DNA of 64,000 bases from NCBI RefSeq assembly GCF_021290385.1, contig NZ_CP089928.1:620001-684000 (forward strand). The letters are read 5' to 3'. The notes under the pieces are model-generated. The model searched no databases and had not been told where the DNA came from. It was given only the letters and a program-made list of their open reading frames with translations. The stretch comes from Microbulbifer sp. YPW16. GTDB lineage: Bacteria > Pseudomonadota > Gammaproteobacteria > Pseudomonadales > Cellvibrionaceae. Shown here one piece after another: positions 35,538 through 48,486 of this stretch; positions within the stretch are counted from its first letter, which is position 1; every line of letters begins with the position of its first letter. The position numbers were made by a program, and so were the translations under genes.

Positions 35538-37409
35538 TCAGTCCGACGCCTCCACCAGTTCAATATCAGCCTGCTCGGCGAGGTACTTCTGCACCGCCGC
35601 GAGCTCGGCACTGCCACTCATGGCCGCCAGCTGCTGCAGCAGCGCCGAGCGCTGCTCGGGGCTCTGGCGGGACAGGTCGCCCTCCCGCACATCGCGCAGT
35701 TGCAGCACCACCTGGTCCCCACTGCCGGTGGCAAAGGTCTTTACCTTTCCGGACTCCGGCATGGCAAACGCCGCCTCGACGATCTCACCACGCTGGCCGA
35801 AGCCACCACGGCGAGTCTTGTCGCTGGTTTCCAGTGCCAGTTCGCGCTCTTCTGCGAGCTCGTCAAATGGCTTGCCCGAACGGAGCTCCTCGCCGATCGC
35901 CTCAGCCTTCTCCGCCAACTGGGCGCTTGCCTTTTCACGCTTCAGCAGGTCCACGATCTGCTCCCGAACCTCCGCCAGCGGATAGATACCGGCAGGCTGG
36001 TGCTCGGTAACCCGCAATACTACAGAATGATCTTCGGTCAGGTTCAATACATCCGAGGTGTTGCCATCGAGCATGACTTCCGGTGCGAATGCCGCCGCAA
36101 CCACCTGTTCGTTGGCTGCGACGCCGGGACCACCTTCGCGACCAAACAGCGGTGCCTGTTGCAGCGGTACCCCCAGTTCCTCGGCGGGTCCGGCCAGGGT
36201 TTCCGCGTTGTAAGCCAGGTCCGCCAGACGGCCCAGCGCGGCAACGAATTCGCGTTCCGCCTCGGCATTGCGCAGCTGGGCGGTAATGGCGGCCTCGCGC
36301 TCCTCGAAAGTCGGGGGCTCGGCGCCTTCAATCTCCAGCAGTTTGATGAAATGAGTGCCGGCATCGGTGGTCACCGGGCCGGAAACCTGGCCTTCCTGCA
36401 GTTGCGCCAGTGCCTCCTCAAAAGCCTCCGGGAAAACCTCGCCGTCGGTGAACCCGAGATCGCCGCCCTCTTCGCTGGAGCCGACGTCATCAGAGTAAGT
36501 CCTGGCCAGTTCGGCAAAGTCCTCACCAGCATCAAGCTTTGACTGGATCTCCGCTACTTTGGCCTCATCGGCCTCCTCCAGCAGGATGTGTGCCGCGCGG
36601 CGACGCTCACTGGCCTGGAAGGTAGCGGCTTCCTGCTCGTACTGGGCACGCACATTCTCGGGCGACACTTCAATATTCCCGGCGAAAACCTCGGGCTTCA
36701 GCTCGATATACTCGATCGCAACCTGCTCCGGCCGCTGGAACTGAGCCTGGTTCTGGTCGTAGTACTCCTGTACTTCGCTGTCAGCTACTTCAATGCCCTC
36801 AAGCATTCCGGCCACCGGCAGTACCACATAATCGAAATCGCGCTCCTCCATGGAAATCTCGACCACCTGCTCGGCGTCGGCGCGCGTGGCAAAGGCTGTA
36901 CCGCTGACACCGTCTGCATATTGCTGCAGGACCAGGTCACGCTCCATCACCTGGCGAAAGTTGGCGGGGCTATAGCCCATCCGGCGCAGGGAATCCCGGA
37001 ACACCTGCGGGTCGAATTTGCCATTCACCTGGAATGCCGGAATCTGCACAGTCTCCCTGTCGACAGCGGCGGCACTCATGACCATTCCACTGTCCTGGGC
37101 TGCCTGGCGCAGGACCGAACTGGTGACCAGTTGCTGAAGTACGGGGCCACGCAGGCGCTCGTCGGTAAGCAGGTCCGCAGGGGCATTGTCGCCATACTGG
37201 CTCATGATCATATTGCGGCGATTCTGGATCGCACGTTGCAGATCCAGGTTGGTAATCTTTTCACCATTGACTTCCGCCACTTCATCGGTGGCACCACCAC
37301 TGGCACCGGTGAAAAAATCAATTCCCCCAATGACCATAATAAAACCGAAAAAACCGGCAACAATAATCGCCGCCGTGCCTTTCAGGTTGTCGCGCATGGA
37401 CTGAAGCAT
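35538..37409 (-). CDS. ppiD: PpiD, membrane-anchored periplasmic folding factor
   Basis: 623 residues, the family's normal length. One N-terminal anchor (residues ~12-35), SurA-like N-terminal domain (~40-200), then one parvulin-type domain at ~265-360 (AHILLEE, SDDVGSSEEGGDLGF, GPVTTDAGTHFIKL). PpiD sits near the Sec translocon and helps new outer-membrane and periplasmic proteins fold. The ATG at 37409 follows CGGAG. It follows hupB in the lon-hupB-ppiD order seen in E. coli and Pseudomonas, but a terminator separates it from hupB. Confidence 0.95.
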   Translation of the reverse strand: MLQSMRDNLKGTAAIIVAGFFGFIMVIGGIDFFTGASGGATDEVAEVNGEKITNLDLQRAIQNRRNMIMSQYGDNAPADLLTDERLRGPVLQQLVTSSVLRQAAQDSGMVMSAAAVDRETVQIPAFQVNGKFDPQVFRDSLRRMGYSPANFRQVMERDLVLQQYADGVSGTAFATRADAEQVVEISMEERDFDYVVLPVAGMLEGIEVADSEVQEYYDQNQAQFQRPEQVAIEYIELKPEVFAGNIEVSPENVRAQYEQEAATFQASERRRAAHILLEEADEAKVAEIQSKLDAGEDFAELARTYSDDVGSSEEGGDLGFTDGEVFPEAFEEALAQLQEGQVSGPVTTDAGTHFIKLLEIEGAEPPTFEEREAAITAQLRNAEAEREFVAALGRLADLAYNAETLAGPAEELGVPLQQAPLFGREGGPGVAANEQVVAAAFAPEVMLDGNTSDVLNLTEDHSVVLRVTEHQPAGIYPLAEVREQIVDLLKREKASAQLAEKAEAIGEELRSGKPFDELAEERELALETSDKTRRGGFGQRGEIVEAAFAMPESGKVKTFATGSGDQVVLQLRDVREGDLSRQSPEQRSALLQQLAAMSGSAELAAVQKYLAEQADIELVEASD

Positions 37410-37456
37410 GCTCAGCTCCGAAAAATAACTCTGTGAAATTTATATGAATCAGAAAC

Positions 37457-37484
37457 AAAAAAGGCGCATCCCAGCGATACGCCT
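37457..37484 (-). terminator. Rho-independent terminator of hupB
   Basis: On the minus strand AGGCGTATC pairs with GATGCGCCT (one G-T pair) around a 5-base loop and is followed by a run of T residues. Confidence 0.8.
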
Positions 37485-37519
37485 CCTTGAAGCTGTGAAC
37501 CTCTGGGGTCCCAGGCCTC

Positions 37520-37792
37520 TTAGTTTACTGCGTCCTTCAGGGCTTTGCCGGCCTTGAAGTTCGGGATTTTGGCAGCGGCGATTTCGATCGGGTCGCCGGT
37601 GCGCGGGTTGCGGCCGGTGCGTGCAGCACGCTCTTTAACGGCGAAAGTGCCGAAACCTACCAGTGCAACCTGATCGCCTTTCTTCAGGGCGTCAGTGATG
37701 CTGTCTACCATCGCGTCCAGAGCACGTCCAGCTGCTGCCTTCGGAATATCTGCAGATGCGGCAATTGCTTCAATCAGTTCGGACTTATTCAC
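37520..37792 (-). CDS. hupB: DNA-binding protein HU (beta)
   Basis: 90 residues, exactly HU length. Landmarks: [10 protein letters not shown] at the N-terminus, [21 protein letters not shown] for the DNA-binding arm (a continuous stretch with the Pro at the tip), and [15 protein letters not shown] at the end. The start is GTG, preceded by GAGGG at eight bases. HU binds and bends DNA and organises the nucleoid. It lies between lon and ppiD as in E. coli and has its own promoter and terminator. Confidence 0.96.
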   Translation of the reverse strand: MNKSELIEAIAASADIPKAAAGRALDAMVDSITDALKKGDQVALVGFGTFAVKERAARTGRNPRTGDPIEIAAAKIPNFKAGKALKDAVN

Positions 37793-37902
37793 GCTTAATC
37801 CCTCTGTTCTTTTCTAGATATGTATCGGGGACCCCATGCCGGGATCCCTCTGCGTTCGAGCCTTGGCTATCGGCGATTTGCGCGCCGATCAATAAGCCAC
37901 GT

Positions 37903-37931
37903 GTTATACCAACTGCCCGATAGCGGGTCAA
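37903..37931 (-). promoter_or_regulatory. Strong sigma-70 promoter of hupB
   Basis: On the minus strand TTGACC (37931-37926) and TATAAC (37908-37903) are 17 bases apart. Transcription would start near 37896, about 100 bases before the hupB start. Confidence 0.75.
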
Positions 37932-38008
37932 GGAATCACGCGGGTTTCAGGGCAGTTGGGTATGAAAATGGGGCGACTGAACTGCAGTCAGATTATTTTT
38001 TAAGCGAA

Positions 38009-38048
38009 CGCGGAGGTGGCTTCAGGCGCCACCTCGCGAACATTTTTT
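38009..38048 (+). other. Stem-loop next to the lon stop, T-run on the + side
   Basis: CGCGGAGGTGGC (38009-38020) pairs with GCCACCTCGCG (38028-38038), one bulged G. On the + strand it is followed by AACATTTTTT (38039-38048), which looks like a rightward terminator antisense to lon's end. As a lon terminator (minus strand) it lacks a T-tract. No plus-strand gene is evident before it. Confidence 0.45.
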
Positions 38049-40452
38049 AGTGCGTCTGTACCTGGCGCTGGGAACGCTCCTCGGCGCGCTTCTGCAGTGC
38101 TGAGTACTCCTCATCGGTCAGGGACTGGGGCTTGTGCTCCAGGGCCAGGTCCAGCACCTGGTCGATCCACTTGACCGGCTTGATCACCAGGTCCTCGAGG
38201 ATATTGTCTGGGATGTCCTTGAGGTCCCGCTCGTTATCCGCCGGTATCAATACCGTCCGGATACCACCGCGACGGGCGGCAAGCAGCTTTTCCTTCAGCC
38301 CGCCGATTCGCAACACTTCACCGCGAAGGGTAATTTCGCCGGTCATGGCCACATCGGATCGAACCGGGATACCTGTCAGTACCGAAGCCACCGCCGTACA
38401 CATCGCAATACCCGCTGACGGCCCATCTTTCGGTGTGGCCCCCTCAGGCACATGGATATGGAGGTCGCGCGTCTCGTTAAAGTCCGGCGCGATACCCAGT
38501 GACTGCGCGCGGGCCCGGACCACTGTCAGTGCTGCCTGGATGGACTCCTGCATCACATCACCGAGGGAGCCGGTCTTGATTACGCGACCCTTGCCCTGCA
38601 CTGCAGAGGATTCAATGGTGAGCAGCTCACCACCGACCTCCGTCCATGCCAGGCCGGTAACCTGGCCAATTTTGTTTTCCTCTTCCGCCCGGCCAAAGTC
38701 GTACTTACGCACGCCCAGCAGGTCTTCCAGCTCCTCCGGCTGTACTACTGCCTTGCTGGTGGTGGATTTCCGCACATGCTCGGTGACGATCTTGCGGCAG
38801 ATTTTCGCGATCTCCCGGTCCAGTCCGCGCACACCCGCCTCACGGGTGTAGTAACGGATGATGTCCTTTACAGTGTCGTCCGACAGCTGCAACTCGTCTT
38901 CCTTCAGGCCATTGGCCTTGCGCTGCTTCGGCACCAGGTAGCGCTGGGCAATATTAAGCTTTTCGTCCTCGGTGTAGCCGGGCAGCCGGATAACCTCCAT
39001 ACGGTCGAGCAACGGCCCGGGGATGTTCATGGAGTTGGACGTACAGACGAACATGACATCGGACAGGTCGTAATCAACCTCCAGGTAATGGTCATTGAAG
39101 GTCTTGTTCTGTTCCGGATCCAAAACCTCCAGCAGTGCCGACGCCGGGTCGCCACGCTGGTCCATACCCATCTTGTCCACCTCGTCGAGGAGGAACAGCG
39201 GGTTTTTCACCCCGACCTTGGAAATTTTCTGGATCAGCTTACCGGGAAGCGACCCGATATAAGTGCGGCGGTGGCCACGGATTTCCGCTTCATCGCGCAC
39301 CCCACCCAATGCCATGCGTATATATTTGCGATTGGTGGCGCGGGCAACTGACTGACCCAGCGAGGTTTTACCTACCCCGGGCGGGCCCACCAGGCACAGG
39401 ATTGGCCCCTTCACTTTCTTGACCCGCTTTTGCACCGCGAGATACTCGAGGATACGCTCTTTTACTTCCTCGAGACCGTAGTGATCCTTGTCCAGGATTT
39501 CTTCGGCCTTCTTAAGGTCATGGCGGACACGGCTGGCCTTTTTCCACGGTACGCTCAGCATCCAGTCGATATAACTGCGCAGTACCGAAGCCTCGGCCGA
39601 CATCGGCGACATCATCTTCAACTTTGCCAGCTCGGCGCGGGTCTTCTTCTCCGCTTCCGCGCTCATGCCAGACTCGGCAATCTTGTGTTCGAGTTCCTCG
39701 ATCTCGTTCGGCTCTTCCGTGATTTCGCCAAGCTCCTTCTGAATGGCCTTCATCTGCTCATTCAGGTAGTACTCGCGCTGGCTCTTCTCCATCTGCTTTT
39801 TGACGCGGCCACGGATCCGCTTCTCTACCTGGATCAGGTCGATCTCGGAATCCATCAGGCCCAGGAGGGTTTCCAACCGCTCCTTCACACTGGACGTCTC
39901 CAGCAATTCCTGCTTCTGCCCCAACTCCAGCGACATATGCGCTGCAATGGTGTCGGCAAGCCGGCCTGGCTCGTCAATTCCAGACAGGGAGGTGATTACC
40001 TCATTCGGAACCTTCTTGCTGACCGAGACGTACTGCTCAAACTGCCCCATGGCAGAGCGAACCAGGGCTTCCGCCTCCGCTTCCGGCAGTTCCTCGGTCT
40101 CAAGCGTCTCTACGCTGGCGCGGTAGTGCCCATCTCCCTCGGTGATGTCGAGGATATTGACACGGTGACTGCCCTCTACCAGCACCTTGACGGTACCATC
40201 GGGCAACTTGAGGAGCTGCAGCACGCTCGCCACAGTGCCGACGCGGTAAACGTCTTCGGCGCCTGGATCATCCTCGGATGCCTGGCGCTGGGCGACCAGC
40301 AGCACCTGCTTGTCGGTGCGCATGGCTTCTTCCAGCGCATCGATAGATTTTTCCCTGCCCACAAACAGCGGAATCACCATGTGCGGATAGACGACAACAT
40401 CGCGCAGCGGCAGCAGCGGAAACTCTTGTTTGGTGTCGGATGGCTGATCCAT
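38047..40452 (-). CDS. lon: ATP-dependent protease Lon
   Basis: 801 residues, close to E. coli Lon (784). Substrate-binding N-domain to ~300, AAA+ module with Walker [12 protein letters not shown] near 356 and Walker [10 protein letters not shown], then the C-terminal protease domain with DGPSAGIAM (catalytic Ser) and a distal Lys in GLKEKLLAA. It degrades misfolded and short-lived proteins in the cytoplasm. GGAG precedes the ATG. A sigma-32-like promoter lies ~95 bases upstream. The clpP-clpX-lon-hupB-ppiD series is on one strand. Confidence 0.97.
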   Translation of the reverse strand: MDQPSDTKQEFPLLPLRDVVVYPHMVIPLFVGREKSIDALEEAMRTDKQVLLVAQRQASEDDPGAEDVYRVGTVASVLQLLKLPDGTVKVLVEGSHRVNILDITEGDGHYRASVETLETEELPEAEAEALVRSAMGQFEQYVSVSKKVPNEVITSLSGIDEPGRLADTIAAHMSLELGQKQELLETSSVKERLETLLGLMDSEIDLIQVEKRIRGRVKKQMEKSQREYYLNEQMKAIQKELGEITEEPNEIEELEHKIAESGMSAEAEKKTRAELAKLKMMSPMSAEASVLRSYIDWMLSVPWKKASRVRHDLKKAEEILDKDHYGLEEVKERILEYLAVQKRVKKVKGPILCLVGPPGVGKTSLGQSVARATNRKYIRMALGGVRDEAEIRGHRRTYIGSLPGKLIQKISKVGVKNPLFLLDEVDKMGMDQRGDPASALLEVLDPEQNKTFNDHYLEVDYDLSDVMFVCTSNSMNIPGPLLDRMEVIRLPGYTEDEKLNIAQRYLVPKQRKANGLKEDELQLSDDTVKDIIRYYTREAGVRGLDREIAKICRKIVTEHVRKSTTSKAVVQPEELEDLLGVRKYDFGRAEEENKIGQVTGLAWTEVGGELLTIESSAVQGKGRVIKTGSLGDVMQESIQAALTVVRARAQSLGIAPDFNETRDLHIHVPEGATPKDGPSAGIAMCTAVASVLTGIPVRSDVAMTGEITLRGEVLRIGGLKEKLLAARRGGIRTVLIPADNERDLKDIPDNILEDLVIKPVKWIDQVLDLALEHKPQSLTDEEYSALQKRAEERSQRQVQTH

Positions 40453-40544
40453 AGAACTCCTCTCGGCCCGATCACTGGCTATTCAGTCGCGCCACGGATG
40501 GCTGCAACGCAAAACTTGGTCCGCCTTTCAGCGGGATAGGCTAG

Positions 40545-40573
40545 AGATGGGGTAAAGTTGGCCACATTACAAG
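40545..40573 (-). promoter_or_regulatory. Sigma-32-type heat-shock promoter of lon
   Basis: On the minus strand CTTGTAA (40573-40567), 14-base spacer, CCCCATCT (40552-40545). The sigma-32 consensus is CTTGAAA-N11-16-CCCCATNT, so only one position in the -35 box differs. It lies 93 bases before the lon start. Confidence 0.75.
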
Positions 40574-40803
40574 GGCCGGTCACGGGGAAATTTCCCCCAG
40601 CCACTCCCGGCTGCCCACCAGCTTGCCCTGACCGTTAATAATATAGGGATAGTTGCCGATTAACGGGAATATATCTCACCCTTCCCCACAGGCCGCAAAA
40701 CTCCTCGCGTCATTCCACCCACCCTGCTCGCGCAGCAGCCACTTGTCGGGATACGGACTGCAGTACTGACAGGATCAATTAACCACACAAATCGAGCGGG
40801 CAT
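40574..40803. other. Rest of the lon/clpX intergenic region
   Basis: Between the lon promoter and the clpX terminator. It has short AT-rich islands around 40635-40675 and no ORF with a ribosome site. Upstream elements of lon may lie here, but none is convincing. Confidence 0.4.
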
Positions 40804-40828
40804 AAAAAAAGCCCCGGACGGGGCTTTT
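40804..40828 (-). terminator. Rho-independent terminator of clpX
   Basis: AAAAGCCCC-GGAC-GGGGCTTTT 16 bases after the clpX stop, flanked by an A-tract that becomes T on the minus strand. Confidence 0.88.
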
Positions 40829-40844
40829 CGGCTTGCGGCACCGG

Positions 40845-42134
40845 TTACTCTTCCGGTGCCGCCTTCTGTGAAGTGGATTCGTTGCTCTCGTACACCAGCA
40901 GTGGCGCGGATTCTCCCTTGATGACCGCTTCGTCGATTACCACCTTGGCGACATTGTCCATTGATGGAATGTCATACATGGTTTCGAGCAAAACGGACTC
41001 CATGATCGAGCGCAATCCACGGGCGCCAGTCTTGCGCTCCATGGCCTTGGCGGCGACCGCGTCCAGGGCGTCGGGCCGGAAGTCGAGCTCCACCCCTTCC
41101 ATCTCGAACAGCTTCGAATACTGTTTGGTCAGGGCATTGCGGGGCTCGGTCAGGATCTGCACCAGCGCCGGGCCATCAAGCTCTTCCAGCGTCGCGGTGA
41201 CTGGCAGGCGACCTACGAACTCGGGGATCAGGCCATAACGCACCAGGTCCTCGGGTTCCAGGTCGAGCAGTATTTCACCGAAGTTGCTGTTGCTGTCCTT
41301 GGATTTGACCTCGGCACTGAAACCGATACCACCCTTCTCAGAGCGGTCACGAATCACTTTGTCGAGACCCGCGAATGCGCCGCCACAGATGAACAGGATG
41401 TTACCGGTATCCACCTGCAGGAACTCCTGCTGCGGGTGCTTGCGGCCACCCTGCGGCGGAACTGACGCCACGGTACCCTCGATCAGCTTGAGCAGGGCCT
41501 GCTGTACGCCCTCACCGGAAACATCACGGGTGATCGACGGGTTGTCAGACTTGCGCGAGATCTTGTCGATCTCATCGATGTAAACGATGCCCTGCTGCGC
41601 CTTCTCCACGTCGTAGTCGCATTTCTGCAACAGCTTCTGGATAATATTTTCCACGTCCTCACCGACATAGCCGGCTTCGGTCAGGGTCGTCGCATCGGCA
41701 ATGGTGAATGGCACGTTGAGCAGGCGGGCCAGGGTCTCGGCCAGCAGGGTCTTACCGCTACCGGTGGGGCCCACGAGCAGGATGTTGGACTTGCTCAGCT
41801 CAACCTCGTCCTTGCCCTTCACCCCGGATTTGCTGCGGAGACGCTTGTAATGGTTGTAAACCGCGACCGCCAGCACGCGCTTGGCGCGCTCCTGACCAAT
41901 GACGTACTGGTCGAGGATCTCGGTGATCTCCTTGGGCGTAGGCAGGCGACCCTCGGGGCCTTCCGAACTCTCCTGCACCTCTTCACGGATGATATCGGTG
42001 CAAAGTTCGACACATTCGTCGCAGATAAAGACAGACGGTCCCGCGATCAGCTTGCGTACTTCCTGCTGGCTCTTACCGCAGAATGAACAGTACAGCAGTT
42101 TACCGTTGTCTTCTCCACTGCTCTGGTCGGTCAT
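40845..42134 (-). CDS. clpX: ClpX, ATPase subunit of ClpXP protease
   Basis: 429 residues. The N-terminal zinc-binding domain has CSFCGKSQQ and CDECVELC. Walker A is [11 protein letters not shown], Walker [10 protein letters not shown], pore-loop GYVGEDVE, and the IGF-type loop that docks on ClpP is GGIGFSAEV. ClpX unfolds tagged proteins and feeds them into ClpP. The ATG at 42134 lies seven bases after GGAG; TTG at 42137 is less likely. It follows clpP by 152 bases, with its own terminator downstream. Confidence 0.97.
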   Translation of the reverse strand: MTDQSSGEDNGKLLYCSFCGKSQQEVRKLIAGPSVFICDECVELCTDIIREEVQESSEGPEGRLPTPKEITEILDQYVIGQERAKRVLAVAVYNHYKRLRSKSGVKGKDEVELSKSNILLVGPTGSGKTLLAETLARLLNVPFTIADATTLTEAGYVGEDVENIIQKLLQKCDYDVEKAQQGIVYIDEIDKISRKSDNPSITRDVSGEGVQQALLKLIEGTVASVPPQGGRKHPQQEFLQVDTGNILFICGGAFAGLDKVIRDRSEKGGIGFSAEVKSKDSNSNFGEILLDLEPEDLVRYGLIPEFVGRLPVTATLEELDGPALVQILTEPRNALTKQYSKLFEMEGVELDFRPDALDAVAAKAMERKTGARGLRSIMESVLLETMYDIPSMDNVAKVVIDEAVIKGESAPLLVYESNESTSQKAAPEE

Positions 42135-42286
42135 CAAAATACTCCGTGCTCAGTCGGCCAGCCGGTGACCCGGCTTCTAACGTGGTTCTATAGCAAGATG
42201 CTGCCTTTCGGCGCGTTTTTCAAGCCTTTTGTCATTCGGGAATACGGACGATAAGGCGGACCAGATCGCCGGCCGCCCGGTCACCC

Positions 42287-42928
42287 CTACTTTTCGAGCC
42301 CCTGGCGGCGGGACAGGACATCGTCCACCAGGCCGTACTCACTGGCCTCATCCGCGCTCAGGAACTTGTCGCGCTCGGTATCGCGCTCTATCTCGTCGAT
42401 GCTGCGGCCAGAATGGTGCGCCATCAGTTCGTTCAGGCGCTGGCGAATCTTGAGGATTTCCTGCGCGTGAATATGGATGTCGCTGGCCTGCCCCTGGGCA
42501 CCGCCACTGGGCTGGTGGATCATTACCCGCGAATTGGGAGTCGCAAAGCGCTTGCCGGTGGCGCCAGATGCCAGCAGGAAAGCCCCCATGCTGCAGGCCT
42601 GGCCGATGCACATGGTGCTCACATCGGGCTTGATGAACTGCATGGTGTCGTAGATCGACAGGCCTGCAGTCACCGATCCCCCCGGCGAATTGATGTAGAG
42701 GTGAATGTCCTTGTCGGGGTTTTCCGCTTCCAGGAAAAGCAGCTGCGCCACCACCAGGTTCGCCATGTGGTCTTCCACGGGACCCACGAGAAAGATCACC
42801 CGCTCCTTCAAAAGACGGGAATAAATATCGAAGGAACGCTCACCGCGGGCAGTCTGCTCTACCACCATCGGCACCAGGCCGGAGGCTGAAGGTTCAATCG
42901 CGGAATGGGAATTATCAAAACGTGCCAT
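42287..42928 (-). CDS. clpP: ClpP, proteolytic subunit of ClpXP
   Basis: 213 residues from the ATG at 42928; the longer frame to 43096 has no family resemblance and no ribosome site. The catalytic Ser113 is in [11 protein letters not shown], His138 in RVMIHQPSG and the Asp in [12 protein letters not shown]. The N-terminal propeptide should be removed by self-cleavage. It forms a 14-subunit barrel with ClpX. It lies between tig and clpX, the standard order in gammaproteobacteria. Confidence 0.97.
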   Translation of the reverse strand: MARFDNSHSAIEPSASGLVPMVVEQTARGERSFDIYSRLLKERVIFLVGPVEDHMANLVVAQLLFLEAENPDKDIHLYINSPGGSVTAGLSIYDTMQFIKPDVSTMCIGQACSMGAFLLASGATGKRFATPNSRVMIHQPSGGAQGQASDIHIHAQEILKIRQRLNELMAHHSGRSIDEIERDTERDKFLSADEASEYGLVDDVLSRRQGLEK

Positions 42929-43072
42929 AAATACCGTCGCTTCCTTTTTTGGCGTGTAAGGCGAGATGCGCAACTGGCGCGGGAAATCCACCAGCCACTG
43001 AAAATCGGGTTTTTCTGAGCTTAACCGGTCGGGCGCAAGAAAGCCAGTCGGTGAAAAAGGGGAAGGAGGGAG

Positions 43073-43099
43073 CCGGTGGTCGCGAGATGCGACCACCGG
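43073..43099 (-). other. Perfect stem-loop between tig and clpP
   Basis: CCGGTGGTCGC (43073-43083) pairs over 11 bases with GCGACCACCGG (43089-43099), loop GAGAT. It starts 13 bases after the tig stop. A T-rich stretch follows only 14 bases later on the minus strand, so it may be a weak terminator, an attenuator or an mRNA processing site between tig and clpP. Confidence 0.6.
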
Positions 43100-43111
43100 T
43101 AAAGGGGTCGA

Positions 43112-44425
43112 TCAGCCCTGCTGCTGGGGCTTGATCACATCGTCGTAGGAGCTCTTCACTTCCTCGACCTTGGCCTTGTCCAGGACGAAGTCCACTACCT
43201 GGTCTTCCAGGACGACAGACTCGACACCAGACAGCAGCTCGCGGTTGCTGAAGTAGTATTCGACCACTTCCTCGGGCTGCTGGTAGGTAGAGGCCAGCTC
43301 TTCCACCTTGGCCTTCACGCGATCGGCATCGACGTTCAGCTCATTCTGCTTGACGATCTCACCGACTACCAGGCCCAGCACCACGCGACGCTTGGCCTGG
43401 TCCTCGAACATGGCATCCGGCAGCATCTTCTGCGCGTCTTCAGCCTTGATCTGGCCACCGAACTGCTGAACCATCTGGTTGCGCAGGGTCTGTACCTCGC
43501 CAGCGATCAGAGCAGCCGGGATCTCCACCTCATGCTTCTCGGCCAGCTGGTCCATTACCTGGGTCTTGACCTTGTTCAGAGCCGCGTTCTTCAGCTCGCG
43601 CTCCATATTGTTGCGCACTTCCTCGCGGAACTTCTCTTCGCCGCCTTCCTCGACGCCGTAGGCCTTGAAGAACTCTTCATCCAGCTCCGGCAGCTCCGGC
43701 TTCTCGGAGGACTTCACCTTGATGGTGAAGGTCGCTTCAGCACCGCGCAGCTCTTCCGCCTGGTAGTCTTCCGGGAAAGTGACCTCAATCTCTTTCTCTT
43801 CACCGGGCTTCATGCCCAGGATGCCGTCCTCGAAGCCCGGGATCATCTGGCCGGATCCCAGCACCAGCTGGTGATCCTCGCCCTTGCCGCCCTCGAACTC
43901 CTCGCCGTCCTTGCGACCGACGAAATCGATCACAACGCGGTCGCCCTTCTGGGCCTTGCGCTTGGTTTCCTTCCAGCCGGACTGCTGCTTGCGCAGTACG
44001 TCGATCATGTTGTCGACATCTTTGTCGGTCACTTCGGCTACCGGACGCTCGACAGTGATCTCGGCCAGGTCAGCCAGCTCCACTTCCGGGTAGACTTCGA
44101 AGGTCGCCACGTACTCCAGGTTCTCACCCGGTGCGGTCTGCTTGGCTTCGATGCTCGGCTGGCCGGCAGGCTTAACCTGCTCCTGCTGCACTGCCTCGTA
44201 GAAAGAGCGGCTCATCACCTCACCCAGGACTTCCTGGCGCACACCGGCACCGTAGCGCTGGCGAACAACTTTCATCGGCACTTTGCCCTTGCGGAAACCG
44301 TTCATACGTACGGTTTTGGCCGCCTGCTGGAGACGTTTATCCACTTCTTTATCGACGACTTCCGCCGGCAGGTTGACGGTCAGACGACGCTCCAGGCCGG
44401 AAGTTGTTTCGATGGAAACCTGCAT
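43112..44425 (-). CDS. tig: Trigger factor, ribosome-associated chaperone
   Basis: 437 residues (E. coli 432). The start MQVSIETTSGLERR matches family N-termini; the longer frame to 44533 is untranslated. The ribosome-binding signature is GFRKGKVP near residues 44-51. A peptidyl-prolyl isomerase (FKBP-like) domain lies at ~160-250 (DRVVIDFVG, GSGQMIPGFEDGI) and the C-terminal cradle at ~250-430. It catches new chains at the ribosome exit. It sits upstream of clpP-clpX and downstream of tRNA-Leu on the same strand. Confidence 0.96.
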   Translation of the reverse strand: MQVSIETTSGLERRLTVNLPAEVVDKEVDKRLQQAAKTVRMNGFRKGKVPMKVVRQRYGAGVRQEVLGEVMSRSFYEAVQQEQVKPAGQPSIEAKQTAPGENLEYVATFEVYPEVELADLAEITVERPVAEVTDKDVDNMIDVLRKQQSGWKETKRKAQKGDRVVIDFVGRKDGEEFEGGKGEDHQLVLGSGQMIPGFEDGILGMKPGEEKEIEVTFPEDYQAEELRGAEATFTIKVKSSEKPELPELDEEFFKAYGVEEGGEEKFREEVRNNMERELKNAALNKVKTQVMDQLAEKHEVEIPAALIAGEVQTLRNQMVQQFGGQIKAEDAQKMLPDAMFEDQAKRRVVLGLVVGEIVKQNELNVDADRVKAKVEELASTYQQPEEVVEYYFSNRELLSGVESVVLEDQVVDFVLDKAKVEEVKSSYDDVIKPQQQG

Positions 44426-44616
44426 CTTAATCCTCGTGAGACTCTCTGTAGTCGCGCCGCAGCGCCAGCTCGTGATGGCCGCCGGGCTCACCCGGTCGAC
44501 CTCTCTCAGGCGCGGGCCGGAGCATGGGAGCACCGGGCCCGGTATACGCCAAATACAAACAGCCCGCGCCTCGCCACTGATCCAGGGCCGGCAAACGGAC
44601 TGCGCTTAACATTGCT

Positions 44617-44701
<85 letters not shown>

Positions 44702-44849
44702 GTGGCCACTGCCGCTAACTCATTGATATATATGCATTTTACTGCATTGACCCGAGGGCCCCGCGACAGGGGGAGCAGATTGTGCCACAGCCACCGGGGC
44801 GCTTCAACAAATTGGGGCCTCGCCGGGCCGCCACGCAGCCCCCACATGC

Positions 44850-44873
44850 AGAAAGGGCGCCCGAAGGCGCCCT
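44850..44873 (-). terminator. Rho-independent terminator of fadBA
   Basis: AGGGCGCC (44854-44861) pairs with GGCGCCCT (44866-44873) around a 4-base loop, with TTTC following on the minus strand, 20 bases after the fadA stop. Confidence 0.8.
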
Positions 44874-44894
44874 CTCTACGTCTGGCTGGATCTA

Positions 44895-48238
<3,344 letters not shown>

Positions 48239-48352
48239 TGATTGACCTCTTGGATTCAGGGCACGGGTCGGCCCGGGGTCGAAGTTTTTCTGTGACCGGG
48301 TGAAGCGTACGCCAGGCAGTGACGCCTCACTCCATTTCGGTCAGCCAGCCCT

Positions 48353-48383
48353 AGTATAGCCAGATTCAAACATTCGTTTGAAT
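48353..48383 (-). promoter_or_regulatory. fadBA promoter with PsrA-type operator
   Basis: Perfect palindrome ATTCAAAC (48364-48371) ... GTTTGAAT (48376-48383) with spacer ATTC. It matches the known PsrA motif, C/GAAAC-N2-4-GTTTG/C. On the minus strand TATACT (48358-48353) forms a -10 box; TTCAAA, 18 bases upstream, is a possible -35. The operator would thus overlap the -35/spacer, as expected for a repressor displaced by long-chain fatty acids. About 125 bases before fadB. Confidence 0.75.
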
Positions 48384-48486
48384 ACCATTTCTTACAAATT
48401 GGATGGCCCCACAAGTATCAGAGTTCAGAAATTCACCAACCAGTATCGACGCTGGCAAAAGGCACCGGCGCCAATGGCGAGACCGA

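Noticed and set aside
37820-38050. Plus-strand frame of 76 codons in the hupB-lon gap
   Set aside because: No ribosome site and it runs over the hupB promoter and the lon-end hairpin; composition not protein-like.
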